Shown: in pieces, positions 12,401-19,598 of the stretch
Numbering within the stretch: position 1 is the first letter of the stretch
Layout: every line of letters starts with the position of its first letter
Source of the DNA: Prorocentrum cordatum
Taxonomy: Eukaryota; Sar; Dinophyceae; Prorocentrales; Prorocentraceae
DNA length: 64,000 nucleotides
Assembly (NCBI GenBank): GCA_963575745.1
Contig: CAUYUJ010004322.1
Location: forward strand, 1 to 64,000
Reading direction: 5' to 3'
Program-made: the position numbers and the translations under genes
The notes under the pieces: model-generated
What the model was told of the DNA's origin: nothing
The model's input: only the letters and a program-made list of their open reading frames with translations
Databases searched by the model: none

Positions 12401-13737
12401 GAGTGCGCAGGTGCGCTCGACATTGGCGAAAGACGCGTCCAGCAATCCTAAGCAGAGCCGAGCTGCAGCACAACCAGCAAATTGTGCGCGACCAGCAGCA
12501 GGCGAACCGAAGGGCGGGCAGGCCCATCGACTGGGCAGAGAAGCCTGCAGTCCCTGCTCGTCCTCCAGAAATACATACGGACGAGGACAGCGACGACAGC
12601 AACGGCGGCCACTACGAGAGCCTAGAGCTCCCCTTCATCGAGGAGCCACCACCGCCGCCAGCTGCTGTACCCAGGCCCAGGCCAGCTCGGACGCTATACG
12701 TGCTGCATCTATTCAGCGGCCGTCGCCGAGAGGGAGATGTTCAGGATTGGTTCGACCGCCTCAGCAGTCGGGCTTCTTGCGACATACACATGCTCAGCCT
12801 GGGCATCGCCAACGACCCGACCTTCGGCGACCTGGCATCAGAAGTCGCAGTCAGCAAGTGGCGAGACATGGCACAAGCAGGGAGAATTGCAGGAGTCATC
12901 GGCGGACCGCCGTGCGAGACCTGGAGCCGAGCGCGCCACTTGCCCCCCAATGACTGCAGGGGTCGCCCACCAAGACCCCTAAGGAGCAGCAACAGCCTGT
13001 GGGGCCTTCGCTACCTTTCCCGTCCAGAGATGGAGCAAGTAGCGACAGGCAACCGCCTATACAGGACACAGCTGGAGCTCATGTACATGTGCCTCAACCT
13101 GGGAGTCCCAGGCATGCTCGAGCACCCGTCCGAGCCCACCGAGGAGCACTTCGCCAGCTCCTGGAAGCTTCCCGAGACGCGCCACCTCCTGAACCAGCAG
13201 GGAGTCGAGCTGATCACATTCGACCAGTGCACCTGTGGAGCGCGTTCGAGGAAGTCCACAAGCCTGATGGCGGTATCCCTACCAACCCTCCGAGCAGAAA
13301 TCAGTAGACTGCCTGGAAGCGGGAGGTGCTTTCACACGGCCTCCTACCACGCGGAGCTGGCAGGCATCAACGACGACGGCCAGTGGCGCACCGCGGCGGC
13401 CAAGGAGTACCCGAACAGGATGTGCCAGGCCATCGCGACCGCACTGGCGAAGCAGAGAAGGTGGCGCTTTGGCGAGTCGCCTAGCGACGTCCGGGGGTGG
13501 CACATCGACGACGACGTGGCCCACTTCTTCCAGCCGCTCGACCGCTACAAGACCAGGGAGATGGGTCAGGACTACCATCGGGGCCCAGCGAGGCGGAGTG
13601 GCTCACCGACCTGGTTGGAAGAGGCAAGGGAGTGGGCCCTGCAGGACCGACCCGACAAGGCAATCGGCAGGACCACCACCTCGACAGGAGCTGTTCGGGC
13701 ACAGGCTGACAACGCGGATCGCGACGAAGCGCCCTGA
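6457..13737 (+). CDS. LINE ORF2: RNase H - APE endonuclease - reverse transcriptase - zinc fingers - methyltransferase-like domain (2426 aa)
   Basis: The first in-frame ATG lies 23 nt after the ORF1 stop; the frame is also open upstream of it. Residues 1 to about 500 are a low-complexity Ser/Pro/Arg region. Domains follow in order. RNase H, about 518-682: YTDGS (D528), AELTA (E586), D612 and a HIGHPWNELAD block. APE-type endonuclease, about 748-1018: YNCRS, LQETQ, YAPH, MGDLNGRLG, RIDYIL, QDHIP. Reverse transcriptase, about 1300-1690: motif A YDLKEAF (D near 1449), motif B GTRPGVPLADADF, motif C SFVDDL (1601-1602). Two CCHH-type fingers, about 1926-1990. C-terminal domain, about 2078-2330: VLHLFSG, GGPPCETWS (Cys2153), LEHP (2221), DQCTCG (2256) and YPNRMCQAIA. 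This is the catalytic protein for target-primed reverse transcription. RNase H placed before the endonuclease is unusual; in I-clade LINEs it follows the RT. The C-terminal domain resembles C5-methyltransferase motifs I, IV and VI, but activity is unproven. All key RNase H, endonuclease and RT residues are present. Confidence 0.93.
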   Translation: MRDRTHCQEAADESNRAEHDGCGISSRSPISSTASISWAASGRAAGAQSPQHGSGVLHYDARPTHHQRLESTAGPGVNCDSRLVTNRPAEIPTVSRTRSGTPRSPGSRGATTPSRCATATGIGSGRATPNRSSQHQQRYQSPGSRGANVTPPRPTRGPPAASRGALGGNQGGTLPGMSDASANLSALQVTSHQDGCKDALPAALAISVSPPAIRVHEIENVEGAFLDGQNSAGSEAEDGMEQCYEERRQARAVAAFRSAQRSARRARRAAESHSRRDNSSIHNKYHALAVDPDPTDSAAQPASPVAPVPTDPSSSPRSSRWKPTLPSASARSHHGAGATNHPDALDGEPHRLRDSILHAQSREPLFSQAARAGSDNLNYDEGSQMPSLPPVKRSAPQAGAISIAPPTRSPTPQPPPAHSTTTQGPILQGMGLAPGNDIEYSPEYVNAERARRGRRRRQLPTTTARERGQAAVLPVLSQDPVAETLRGRGRVNVCDDVDTTTLHNMARMALEMCPSRELPTRRTHIYTDGSYNGIPHTAAWAVVIVDEYDDGRNSRGPFGFRGFIAGKVTETLDDMANNEKVTAYTAELTAVLWALMWALGQDTDAPIEITPDALNVINLAKGEAQCRVHPRSGAAIRTLAGLLQRARPTQWHHINSHIGHPWNELADGIADQASASDLMDPNIAAVQAIAHNKFLSWEWLRSEPDAVKAAYPPLRNKDFIIEATQPQAAPGAIQRPISTTTIKADLNVNLYTYNCRSLKAAVSFKSGKGKAAGKSKQSLSKVTHLAAQFADMGLHVVALQETQSEGDVRNVGEYVCYSSGHTQQNRGCDIWLNVSQPISASGTAKYLSAKDTLVLHQHDRLLIIKTRVAGIDMVIASAYAPHEDSHAAEKRDFWESAQRLSAKYRVDIFMGDLNGRLGDCESPGVGTSGYPEATNGNGKHIISFAADANMEVINTTRDPGNNSYTHVGSKGQHHRIDYILLSSSIAPYVASCSTEPGLGRGTAAQDHIPVLATLKWAVCKTTKASGPRPDLTNLNNDVAKASFKEILKQASIIPWEVDVNTHCEEVTRVVNDAAIQAFGKAVKATRKPYVTKTTMGLIRARRLALRVHRAVLRGEAHDDRPGRLVAHAHSLRAGEVGDSLSLWSRERGDDGGTIHDIHHYAHLLLNWTISPMVYAMAILSFLTRSGPIVAAAVEKDRSAFLSRLASTASSASAANDAAAQWKAYRDLLRYGGRKAKFPAGKPMRLDKDGEVIHNSQDMADQEFNHFAKIQAGKIVTADDLANKYNHDSKIRPFDGMLDLSMVMPLAVCQAQFAAAKAGTQGGPDGLTNAVLRAAPTEAARLLRPLFTKVATTVREPLSFKGGDLVAIPKGKGDPRYLQAYREILLNNVLGKHHHKYLRTMLNTTLAIALEDIQVGGRPKRGADMAVLAARLFTERSQAQGKCSMISCYDLKEAFYSVVVQLVHGIPGEEDEVKEVLENLEVPLWAQPQLEHLMANPGILDTVLDGSHLAALIAEGYRNRWTSHRFSQNLMAPHKGTRPGVPLADADFNLLFGRVHRMIDSYLAQRGLRPQGKPLDSSFACDTDPTDGPLQEHEPHGLSFVDDLTGMHVFTSPDHIQHEATGFCEAVYCAASTFGLQLQLTKTKVVIDFSGPGSRQARASFYSEGVPRIEVPLAESCVEVVRHHKLLGTYVTDNASPGVDVAVKVATAATSTRPLHREVHRRSELAIKDKAYLADSVVLSQLLYNASTWPELTAGQARNFNNQYIVNYAAAQRITWKVRQKKEVTNTQILEGVDKLPPEIVLRLERLRLFGRCLNWGPLHLRRLLSQAWDGSYGWVALLRRDLDWVRDHTGPDERGGAYTLEDWKDWARNDYQSYLSAVKKACQRGKARQYDHDYQARWRLRLQRWTNTEAISPFPDQHFEQQRKYLCYHCGRTEASAAVLRAHITKDHTSSGHPISWATGSVCYGCGMDYHATNRLVKHLLRVRRCARHWRKTRPAILSRAELQHNQQIVRDQQQANRRAGRPIDWAEKPAVPARPPEIHTDEDSDDSNGGHYESLELPFIEEPPPPPAAVPRPRPARTLYVLHLFSGRRREGDVQDWFDRLSSRASCDIHMLSLGIANDPTFGDLASEVAVSKWRDMAQAGRIAGVIGGPPCETWSRARHLPPNDCRGRPPRPLRSSNSLWGLRYLSRPEMEQVATGNRLYRTQLELMYMCLNLGVPGMLEHPSEPTEEHFASSWKLPETRHLLNQQGVELITFDQCTCGARSRKSTSLMAVSLPTLRAEISRLPGSGRCFHTASYHAELAGINDDGQWRTAAAKEYPNRMCQAIATALAKQRRWRFGESPSDVRGWHIDDDVAHFFQPLDRYKTREMGQDYHRGPARRSGSPTWLEEAREWALQDRPDKAIGRTTTSTGAVRAQADNADRDEAP

Positions 13738-13753
13738 CGACAAGTACAAAATA

Positions 13754-13905
13754 ATCAGAACGCAAGTCCTGAGGAAGCCCCGAGTGCGTGGGAACACCTC
13801 AGGCTACGTCGCCAAGTTTTGCACAAGTCATCAGGACGCAAGTCCTGGGGAAGCCCCGAATGCGAGGGAACACCCCAGGCACACGTCGCCACGTTTTGCA
13901 CTTTG
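13754..13905. repeat. 76-bp tandem repeat, two copies
   Basis: Units start at 13754 and 13830 (ATCAGAACGCAAGTCCTG / ATCAGGACGCAAGTCCTG) and agree at most positions. They lie just after the LINE ORF2 stop and may belong to its 3' UTR. Confidence 0.88.
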
Positions 13906-15063
13906 ACGGACACGGCCGCCGTTCAGTCAGGGCTCAGAGGTACCAGCAAGATTACCCCAACTGCACCAAGTACGAGTCAACGCTGCCCTGGTGAGGCAAG
14001 GATCAAACTTCGAGACGGGCTCGAAGGGCGGGGGGGCAGGACGAGGACTGCCCGCGCCTACCAGGGGGGATGGTGAGGGGCAGGGGGGGGGGCAGGACGA
14101 GTACTGCCCGCGCCCCCGCGGTCCGCCCTAGCTCGCCACCCCCGCCATTCCCATGGCGGAGACGGAGCTCCCGAGCGCCCAAGGGCGAAGCATAGGGCAG
14201 CGTTGACCTTCCTCATCGACAGCAAGAATCACTGGGCCTGGGGTTCGCCCCCACCGAGGGCACCGTGACCCCTAGCCATAGCGGGACGAGGTAGGGCCGC
14301 CATGAACCCTGCTTGAAGTCGGTGCATGGAGGCCTGAGTGCGCCCACAATCTTTTCCACCTACCAGCAACAAGCCGGCCCCCATCGACCCTAACCAGCAC
14401 GACAATTACCTCATCGGCTGAGACGAGTACCAGAGCCTGAGCCCAACACAGTCAAATAGTTCTACTCGACCAGGGCGACCGAGCCAAGTACAAAGAGCCC
14501 ACCATCATCGAGACAGACGACCACTGGAACAGCGATGCCGAGTTGAATGGAGTGAATGGAGCAAATGGAGAAGGCTCATCATACCGATTTCGACCAGCAG
14601 GACTGAGTCGAGTACCACAAGCTCGAGGGCGACAGAATCATGCTCTACTACAACACCAGCGACCACCGACGTGGCCCAGTGAGGGGGCTGAGTCGTCGGG
14701 GTCCCGAGGGACATAATGTGGTGTCACCCCCCTTACCCCCAGCCCTTTCCTCTCCTCTTGGGCGAGGTTCCCCCCCCCGGCGCCGAGGGCGCCCGCGAGT
14801 CGGCCGCGCGCGCGGCTAGGCCTGGCCCCCGCTCCTCCGCCGCCCCGCGCGCCTGGGCGGGACGGGCCTTCCTCCTTCCTCCTCTGGCGGCGGCTTCGGC
14901 CGCCGAGGGGCGCTGCAAGGCACAGACCTTCATGGCGCGGCAAACAGCGGAAACAGCGGGGGGGGGTCTGGCTCCGGAGCTCTGCTCAGCGCGGCTGCTC
15001 GCAACAGTGCGTCCTGTGGGGCAGACCCCACCTGCTTGAGACAGGCGCCAGGAACAGCCAAGA
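13906..15063. other. No gene; probable LINE 3' UTR then GC-rich spacer
   Basis: A GGGGGGCAGGACGAG-containing segment is repeated (about 14029-14065 and 14088-14120). Sequence up to about 14720 keeps ACC/AGC-rich composition like the LINE coding strand but has no open protein-like frame. After about 14720 the DNA becomes strongly GC-rich with a GGCGGCGGCTTCGGCCGCCG hairpin near 14885. Confidence 0.45.
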
Positions 15064-15104
15064 TCTACTCCAAAGGGGGTGGATTCCCTTCGGGGATCAT
15101 CCGT

Positions 15105-15136
<32 letters not shown>

Positions 15137-15209
15137 GGCCCCTGCGCAAGGATGACACGCACAAATCGAGAAGCGTATACATTTTTTTTCTACTCTACTC
15201 CAAAGGGGG
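15064..15209 (+). repeat. 16-bp direct repeats flanking the U6 copy
   Basis: TCTACTCCAAAGGGGG occurs exactly at 15064-15079, immediately before the U6 sequence, and at 15194-15209, 4 nt after its T run. This arrangement is what a target-site duplication of LINE-mediated retroposition would look like. Confidence 0.85.
15080..15189 (+). ncRNA. U6: U6 spliceosomal snRNA (gene or retroposed copy)
   Basis: The core is essentially canonical: an AAAATTGGAACGATACAGAG stretch, the ACAGAGA box (15120-15126), the AGC triad in TTAGCATGGCCCCTGCGCAA, then GGATGACACGC. A 5' stem-loop (GGATTCCCTTCGGGGATCATCC, written here as a description of its stem positions 15081-15102) precedes it and a run of eight T (15182-15189) ends it, as for RNA polymerase III transcripts. 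The 3' part differs from the metazoan consensus. U6 pairs with U4 and U2 and forms the catalytic core of the spliceosome. Exact 16-bp flanking repeats suggest that this copy arrived by retroposition, so whether it is transcribed is open; no external promoter was recognised. Confidence 0.92.
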
Positions 15210-15882
15210 GAGGGGAGGTGCGAGGGCCCGCGCCGATCGGCGGAACAGCGAGTAAGGGAGCGACGACAACGGGGCTGGGATTCTTGGTGGGTCTATGGGA
15301 ACGACAGGACTGGAGCCGGCCGAGGGGCTGGGGTGGCCGAGCGTTGGGCTTCAGTTGGGCATGTCCATGTACAGGAGGAGTACTCAGAAATAGTCAGAAG
15401 ATTCTCGTGGGACGATTTTGCGACTATTTTTAGATGATTTGGTTCATTTTCGATTTTGTATCCTTCCTGCAAAATTCGCATGCAAGAGGACATGCCTGAC
15501 CTAACGTTGGGCCCGGCCAGCAGGAAGGGGGAGCGAGGTTTGAGGTCCTCGGCTCGGGTAGGTATTCCCGCCTTTTTCGGTCTCCGGGGGCCACTTTTGG
15601 GTCCCAGGGCTGGCAATTGCAGATTTGAGTGTGAAGCTGCACCAGGTGGTCCCTGGGAGGGATCCCAGGATCGATTTTGAGCGGATTTGCCTTCATCCCG
15701 GCGCCGACCTCAGTATCTATGCCTCCCGAGTGGGGCCCGAGCAGATAGTGTCGGAGGATCTCGCTGCATCGCCGATGCATCGGCGATGCGGCTCGATGTG
15801 GAACCCGATTTTCTCCGCGCCGACGTCGCCGATGCATCGCCGACGTTGCCGATGCATCGACGATGCATTGCTGACGCATAGG
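15210..15882. other. Spacer with 24-bp perfect palindrome and GATGCATCGCCG repeats
   Basis: No gene is seen. A perfect 24-bp palindrome (15766-15789, centred on ATGCAT) lies in a cluster of GATGCATCGSCGAT motifs (15765-15880). A related, more diverged copy of this block is at about 45635-45715. Confidence 0.7.
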
Positions 15883-16113
15883 TGCAGCTATTGCGGCCTT
15901 CGGTGGAGCTCCCTATGGGGCCACGAAACGCTGTGCTGGGTGGGGGTCTCGCATGCGAGTGCAGCCGCTGGGGCCTTCGGTGGAGTTCCCTGTGGGGCTA
16001 CGACACGCTGTACTGGGCCAGGGTCCCGCTTGCGAGTGCAGCCACTGGGGCCTTCGGTGGAGCTCCCCATGGGACCACGAGGCGCTGTAATGTGTGGGGG
16101 AGACGCATACTGA
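15883..16113. repeat. 77-bp tandem repeat, three copies
   Basis: Units begin TGCAGCYRYTGSGGCCTTCG at 15883, 15960 and 16037 and remain in register over the full 77 nt. Confidence 0.92.
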
Positions 16114-17557
16114 TGAGGGCAGGGGCAAAGAGGGGGAAGATGAGAGGAGAGGAGGCGGGGACCGTCTCTTCAAAACGAGGACCCACTCATAGGATTGTTG
16201 GGAAAAACCGTTTCGGTGAGCCGTTTCTATTGCTGTCACTTCGCTGTCGGAAACGGCACAAAAATGGCCCAGCCTTTTCCGGGGCCCACTCCAGGTGAGA
16301 CCCAGACATTCACACACCACCCACCAAGCCACCCCAACCAAGCCCCAAAGCCCCAATTTGTCTTCCATTACCAGTGGGGGGGCGTCAGGGAACAATCGGT
16401 GGCGGAAGCGGTGCCGGAACCGCGCCGACCGCCTCTGAACAGTGAGCAGTGAACGGTGATAGACAGCTGACCCCGGAGGGGTCTTAAGCTTCGCGAGCGA
16501 ACGTACGACCAATGAGAAAACACACGTGGATCCCGCACCCCCCCCAATCTGAAATTTGGGCCTTCGGGTTGGGTTAGGGGCGGCGTGGTAGGCGAGTCGG
16601 GCGTGCCCGCGCCGCGACGGAGAAGCACGGGCGGCGGCAGGTTTTGGCCGCTGTCCGCCTCCAGGGGCCCTCGCCGGGCCCCGGCCGAGCGGCGCGGCTT
16701 CCTCGCCGCAGGACTCCAGGGTGCACTCCGCCTGGCGCGACATGCGCAAGGCACTCGGCAGCAACATGCGCCCCAGTGACTGGTGGAGCAGCGGCGCACA
16801 CTGGAGTGGCGGCCAGGGGCGCTGGAAGGCCGGGGCCGCCTTGAGTTCGGTCGAGACCTATGGGGGTCGACGTTGCGCGAAGATTCTGCCGTCGGGGGTC
16901 GGGGGAGCCGCTGGGTCGCGCGCCACGAGGGTCCGCCGATCCCCGCCGATGCCCTCCAGCTGGCCCGGGTCTGGGGGTCGTGCCGCGGGCTCGGGAGCTG
17001 CTGCTGCCGTGGCCGGGCTGGGCTCGCGGTCGTGTCCTTGGCGGACCCGGGCTTGCGCTGGCTCGGGCCAGCCCGTTTCCGCAGTCGTATGGGGTCGGCG
17101 GCGAGGGGGAGGACTGCGTCGTCGAGCACAGCCCCTGACCTTGATGACACGATGGAGACGTGGCCTCACTGAGGTCCCCGTCTTCGCATTAGGGACAATA
17201 ATTCTGGGCAGTCTGTTCTGACACATCTGCAGAAAAGGCTCCCTATCCCTGGCGTTTTGGGCCTTCCTGACTTAGGTCCCCTTCCGAATGGTGAGGGGGC
17301 CGCGGGTGTGTTTTGATTTGGACCGTGCCGAAGTCATCGCCCCCACTGCTCGTGCAAGCATCCCGCCCGCCCACCGGCAACTCTGTGGCAAGAGCCGGCT
17401 GGCCCGCCGTGGCCAGGGCCCTGAGATCTCCGGGATCCCATGGCGCCCTCCCCCTTCTTTTCAGTCCACTCCCTTGTTCCCCCTCTTCGCCCCGCGCACC
17501 TGCCCTGGGCCACGAGGCGCTGTACTAGGGGAGCGCATAATGACATAAGCACAAAAG
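16114..17557. other. No gene seen
   Basis: GC-rich unique-looking DNA. Open frames on both strands overlap extensively and show Arg/Pro/Gly/Ala bias with no domain signature. A motif at 17338-17390 (CACTGCTCGTGCAAGCATCC) is related to the start of the large repeats at 29700 and 31270. Confidence 0.5.
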
Positions 17558-17691
17558 CTCGGAGGTCCGCGCGGAGTTCTTGGATCCGCGCTGGACCCCC
17601 CTCCCTGGCGCGCGGAGCGCGCCAGGGGCGGCGCTGGAGGCGCCGCCAGCTGGCTCCAGCGCCGATCCGAGAACTCCGCGCGGACTCCGAG
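17558..17691. repeat. Foldback element with three nested stems
   Basis: Outer arms 17565-17595 and 17655-17685 are 31 nt with two mismatches and extend with a one-base bulge to about 17558 and 17691. The interior contains two further stems: CTGGCGCGCGGAGCGCGCCA with one more G, and GGCGGCGCTGGAGGCGCCGC with one more C. It could be a foldback transposon remnant or a structured RNA. No ORF is supported. Confidence 0.88.
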
Positions 17692-17999
17692 TTTGTCTGT
17701 GTCTGTCCTTGTCCAAGGTTCCCCCCCGATTTGTACCTCCCCTCCGCTCCTGGCCCTCCTCGGCGCGCGCTCGGAGGCGGCCGGGGGGGGGCCTTCGAGA
17801 ACGGAAGCGATGCCCGAAGTCCGGGCGGGCGCCGCAGCACCGTCGCGGGGGGAGGGCGGCACACGCCCATCGGAGGTTTGGGGGGCGAGATCGCAGTGGA
17901 ACGGAGGCCCCCAACCGGGATATCGTTTCGTTTCGTTCGCGCCGTGCGTGCGGGCGAGGCGAAGCTGCGTGGGCGCGCGAGAGGAATGAACCCGCCGTT
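17692..17999. other. No gene seen
   Basis: GC-rich DNA without recognisable coding potential or repeats. Confidence 0.45.
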
Positions 18000-18475
18000 G
18001 CCAGGGCGAAGTCAAGACAAATGATTCTCCCCCGCCCGCCCGTCCGGCGGTGGCCCGCGGTGTCCCGCGTTGTCCCGCGGTGTCCCGTGGTGTCCCGTGG
18101 TGTCCGCCGTTGCTAGGGTGAAGTCAAGAAATGATTCCCCTCCTCCCGCCCGTCCGGCGGTGTCCCGCGGTGTCCCGCGGTGTCCCGCGGTGTCCCGTGG
18201 TGTCCCGTGGTGTCCGCCGTTGCCAGGGCAAAGTCAAGACAAATTATTCTCCTCCGCCCGCCCGTCCGAATGATTCTCCCCCTCCCGCCCTTCTGGCGGT
18301 GGTCCGCGGTGTCCCGCGGTGTTCCGTGGTGTCCGCCGTTGCTAAGGCGAAGTCAAGACAAATGATTCTCCCCCGCCCGCCCGTCCGTCCGTCCGTCCGT
18401 CCGGCGGTGGCTCGCGGTGTCCCGCGGTGTCCCGTGGTGCCCCATGGTGTCCCGTGGTGTCCCGTGGTGTCCCGT
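18000..18475. repeat. About 115-bp satellite with GGTGTCCCGT sub-repeats
   Basis: AAGTCAAGACAAATGATTCT recurs near 18009, 18120, 18231 and 18349. Each copy is followed by CCGCCCGTCCGGCGG and several copies of the 10-mer GGTGTCCCGT. Confidence 0.9.
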
Positions 18476-19202
18476 TGAGTGAGATCGATAGTGAGATCGA
18501 TAGTGAGGTCGATAGTGAGATCGATAGTGAGATCGATGTGGTGCCCCGAGGTGTCCCGTGGTGTCCCGTGATGTCCCCAAAAATGAGTTCGATAGTGAGA
18601 TCGATAGTGAGATCGATAGTGAGATCGACAGGTGTCCCGTGGTGTCCTATGGTGTCCCGTTGAGTGAGATCGATAGTGAGATCGGTAGTGATACCGATAG
18701 TGAGATCAAGAGGTGTCCCGCGGAGTCCCGATCTGTCCCGTGGTGGCCCGTGGTGTCCCGTGATGTTCGTTGAGTGAGATCGATACTGAGATCGATGTGG
18801 TGCCCCGAGATGTCCCGTGGTGTCCCGAAAAGTGAGGTCGATAGTGAGATCGATAGTGAGATCGACAGGTGTCCCGTGGTGTCCCGTGGTGTCCCGTGGT
18901 GTCCCGTTGAGTGAGATCGATAGTGAGATCGATAGTGAGATCGATGTGGTACCCCGAGGTGTCCCGAGGTGTCCCGTGGTGTCCTATGGTGTCCTATGGT
19001 GTCCCGTTGAGTGAGATCGATAGTGAGATCGGTAGTGAGACCGATAATGAGATCGAGAGGTGTCCCGCGGAGTCCCGAGGTGTCCCGTGGTGTCCCGTGG
19101 TGTCCCGTGGTGTCCCGTGGTGTTCGTTGAGTGAGATCGATCGTGAGACCGATAGTGAGATCGACAAGTGTCCCGTGGTGTCCCGTGGTGTCCCGTTGAG
19201 TG
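18476..19202. repeat. Compound satellite of 12-mer GTGAGATCGATA and 10-mer GGTGTCCCGT
   Basis: Blocks of 2-5 GTGAGATCGATA units alternate with blocks of GGTGTCCCGT in a higher-order period. The array is interrupted at 19203 by the Copia element and resumes at 27607 (GAGTGAGATCGATAGTGAGA), which shows that the element inserted inside it. Confidence 0.93.
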
Positions 19203-19486
19203 TGTGTTTGCATAGTGCATCCTATGCCTTAGCGCTTCCCTTCAGCCCCAGGGATCTGTTCACTTTCCCGCCCCGCTGCAGCCATATCCTGCTCGGGCTG
19301 GCTTACCCCGTTTACCCTCTCTTTTCCCAACACCAGACATACCAGTATCTTCCCTTCCTTTCCCACCTACCGACGCTCACTTGGAGCGTCTGTTATACAG
19401 TGCTGCGCCAGTGCCGACGCTTGACGTGATCGAGGGAGGCGCGTGGCAACGTGAAAGAGCAGAGAGCATCATTGTTGCCGCTCACA
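19203..19486 (+). repeat. 5' LTR (284 bp)
   Basis: Begins TGTGTTTGCATAGTGC and ends GCCGCTCACA. It matches 27323-27606 at 282 of 284 positions. It should contain the promoter and polyadenylation signals of the element, but I see no convincing TATA or AATAAA. Confidence 0.97.
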
Positions 19487-19487
19487 G

Positions 19488-19502
19488 TGGTAGCGGAGCC
19501 GG
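19488..19502 (+). other. Primer-binding site
   Basis: TGGTAGCGGAGCCGG starts one base after the 5' LTR. TGG matches the CCA end of a tRNA, and the sequence resembles the TGGTATCAGAGC site (initiator tRNA-Met) of many Copia elements. The exact tRNA is not established. Confidence 0.7.
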
Positions 19503-19598
19503 TGAGATCCACCGGCTTCCTGGCCCTGCATCCAGTGGGTCACCGCCGTCCAGCACGACCTGGGTGACGAGCGGGACTACCGCGGCGAGCCAGTCGAG

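Larger units (their letters stand above)
2686..13737 (+). mobile_element. Large non-LTR (LINE-type) retrotransposon with methyltransferase-like C terminus
   Basis: Two consecutive reading units span 11 kb. ORF1 (2686-6434, frame-shifted) is Gln- and coiled-coil-rich. ORF2 (6457-13737) carries RNase H, APE endonuclease, LINE-type reverse transcriptase, CCHH fingers and a PPC-containing C-terminal domain. No LTRs flank it. The interval given is only the coding extent: the 5' UTR may start upstream of 2686 and the 3' UTR may run to about 14720, but neither end is fixed by a target-site duplication. ORF2 is uninterrupted, so the insertion is either fairly young or recently active, while ORF1 carries a 40-bp tandem duplication and a second frame change. 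Confidence 0.9.
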
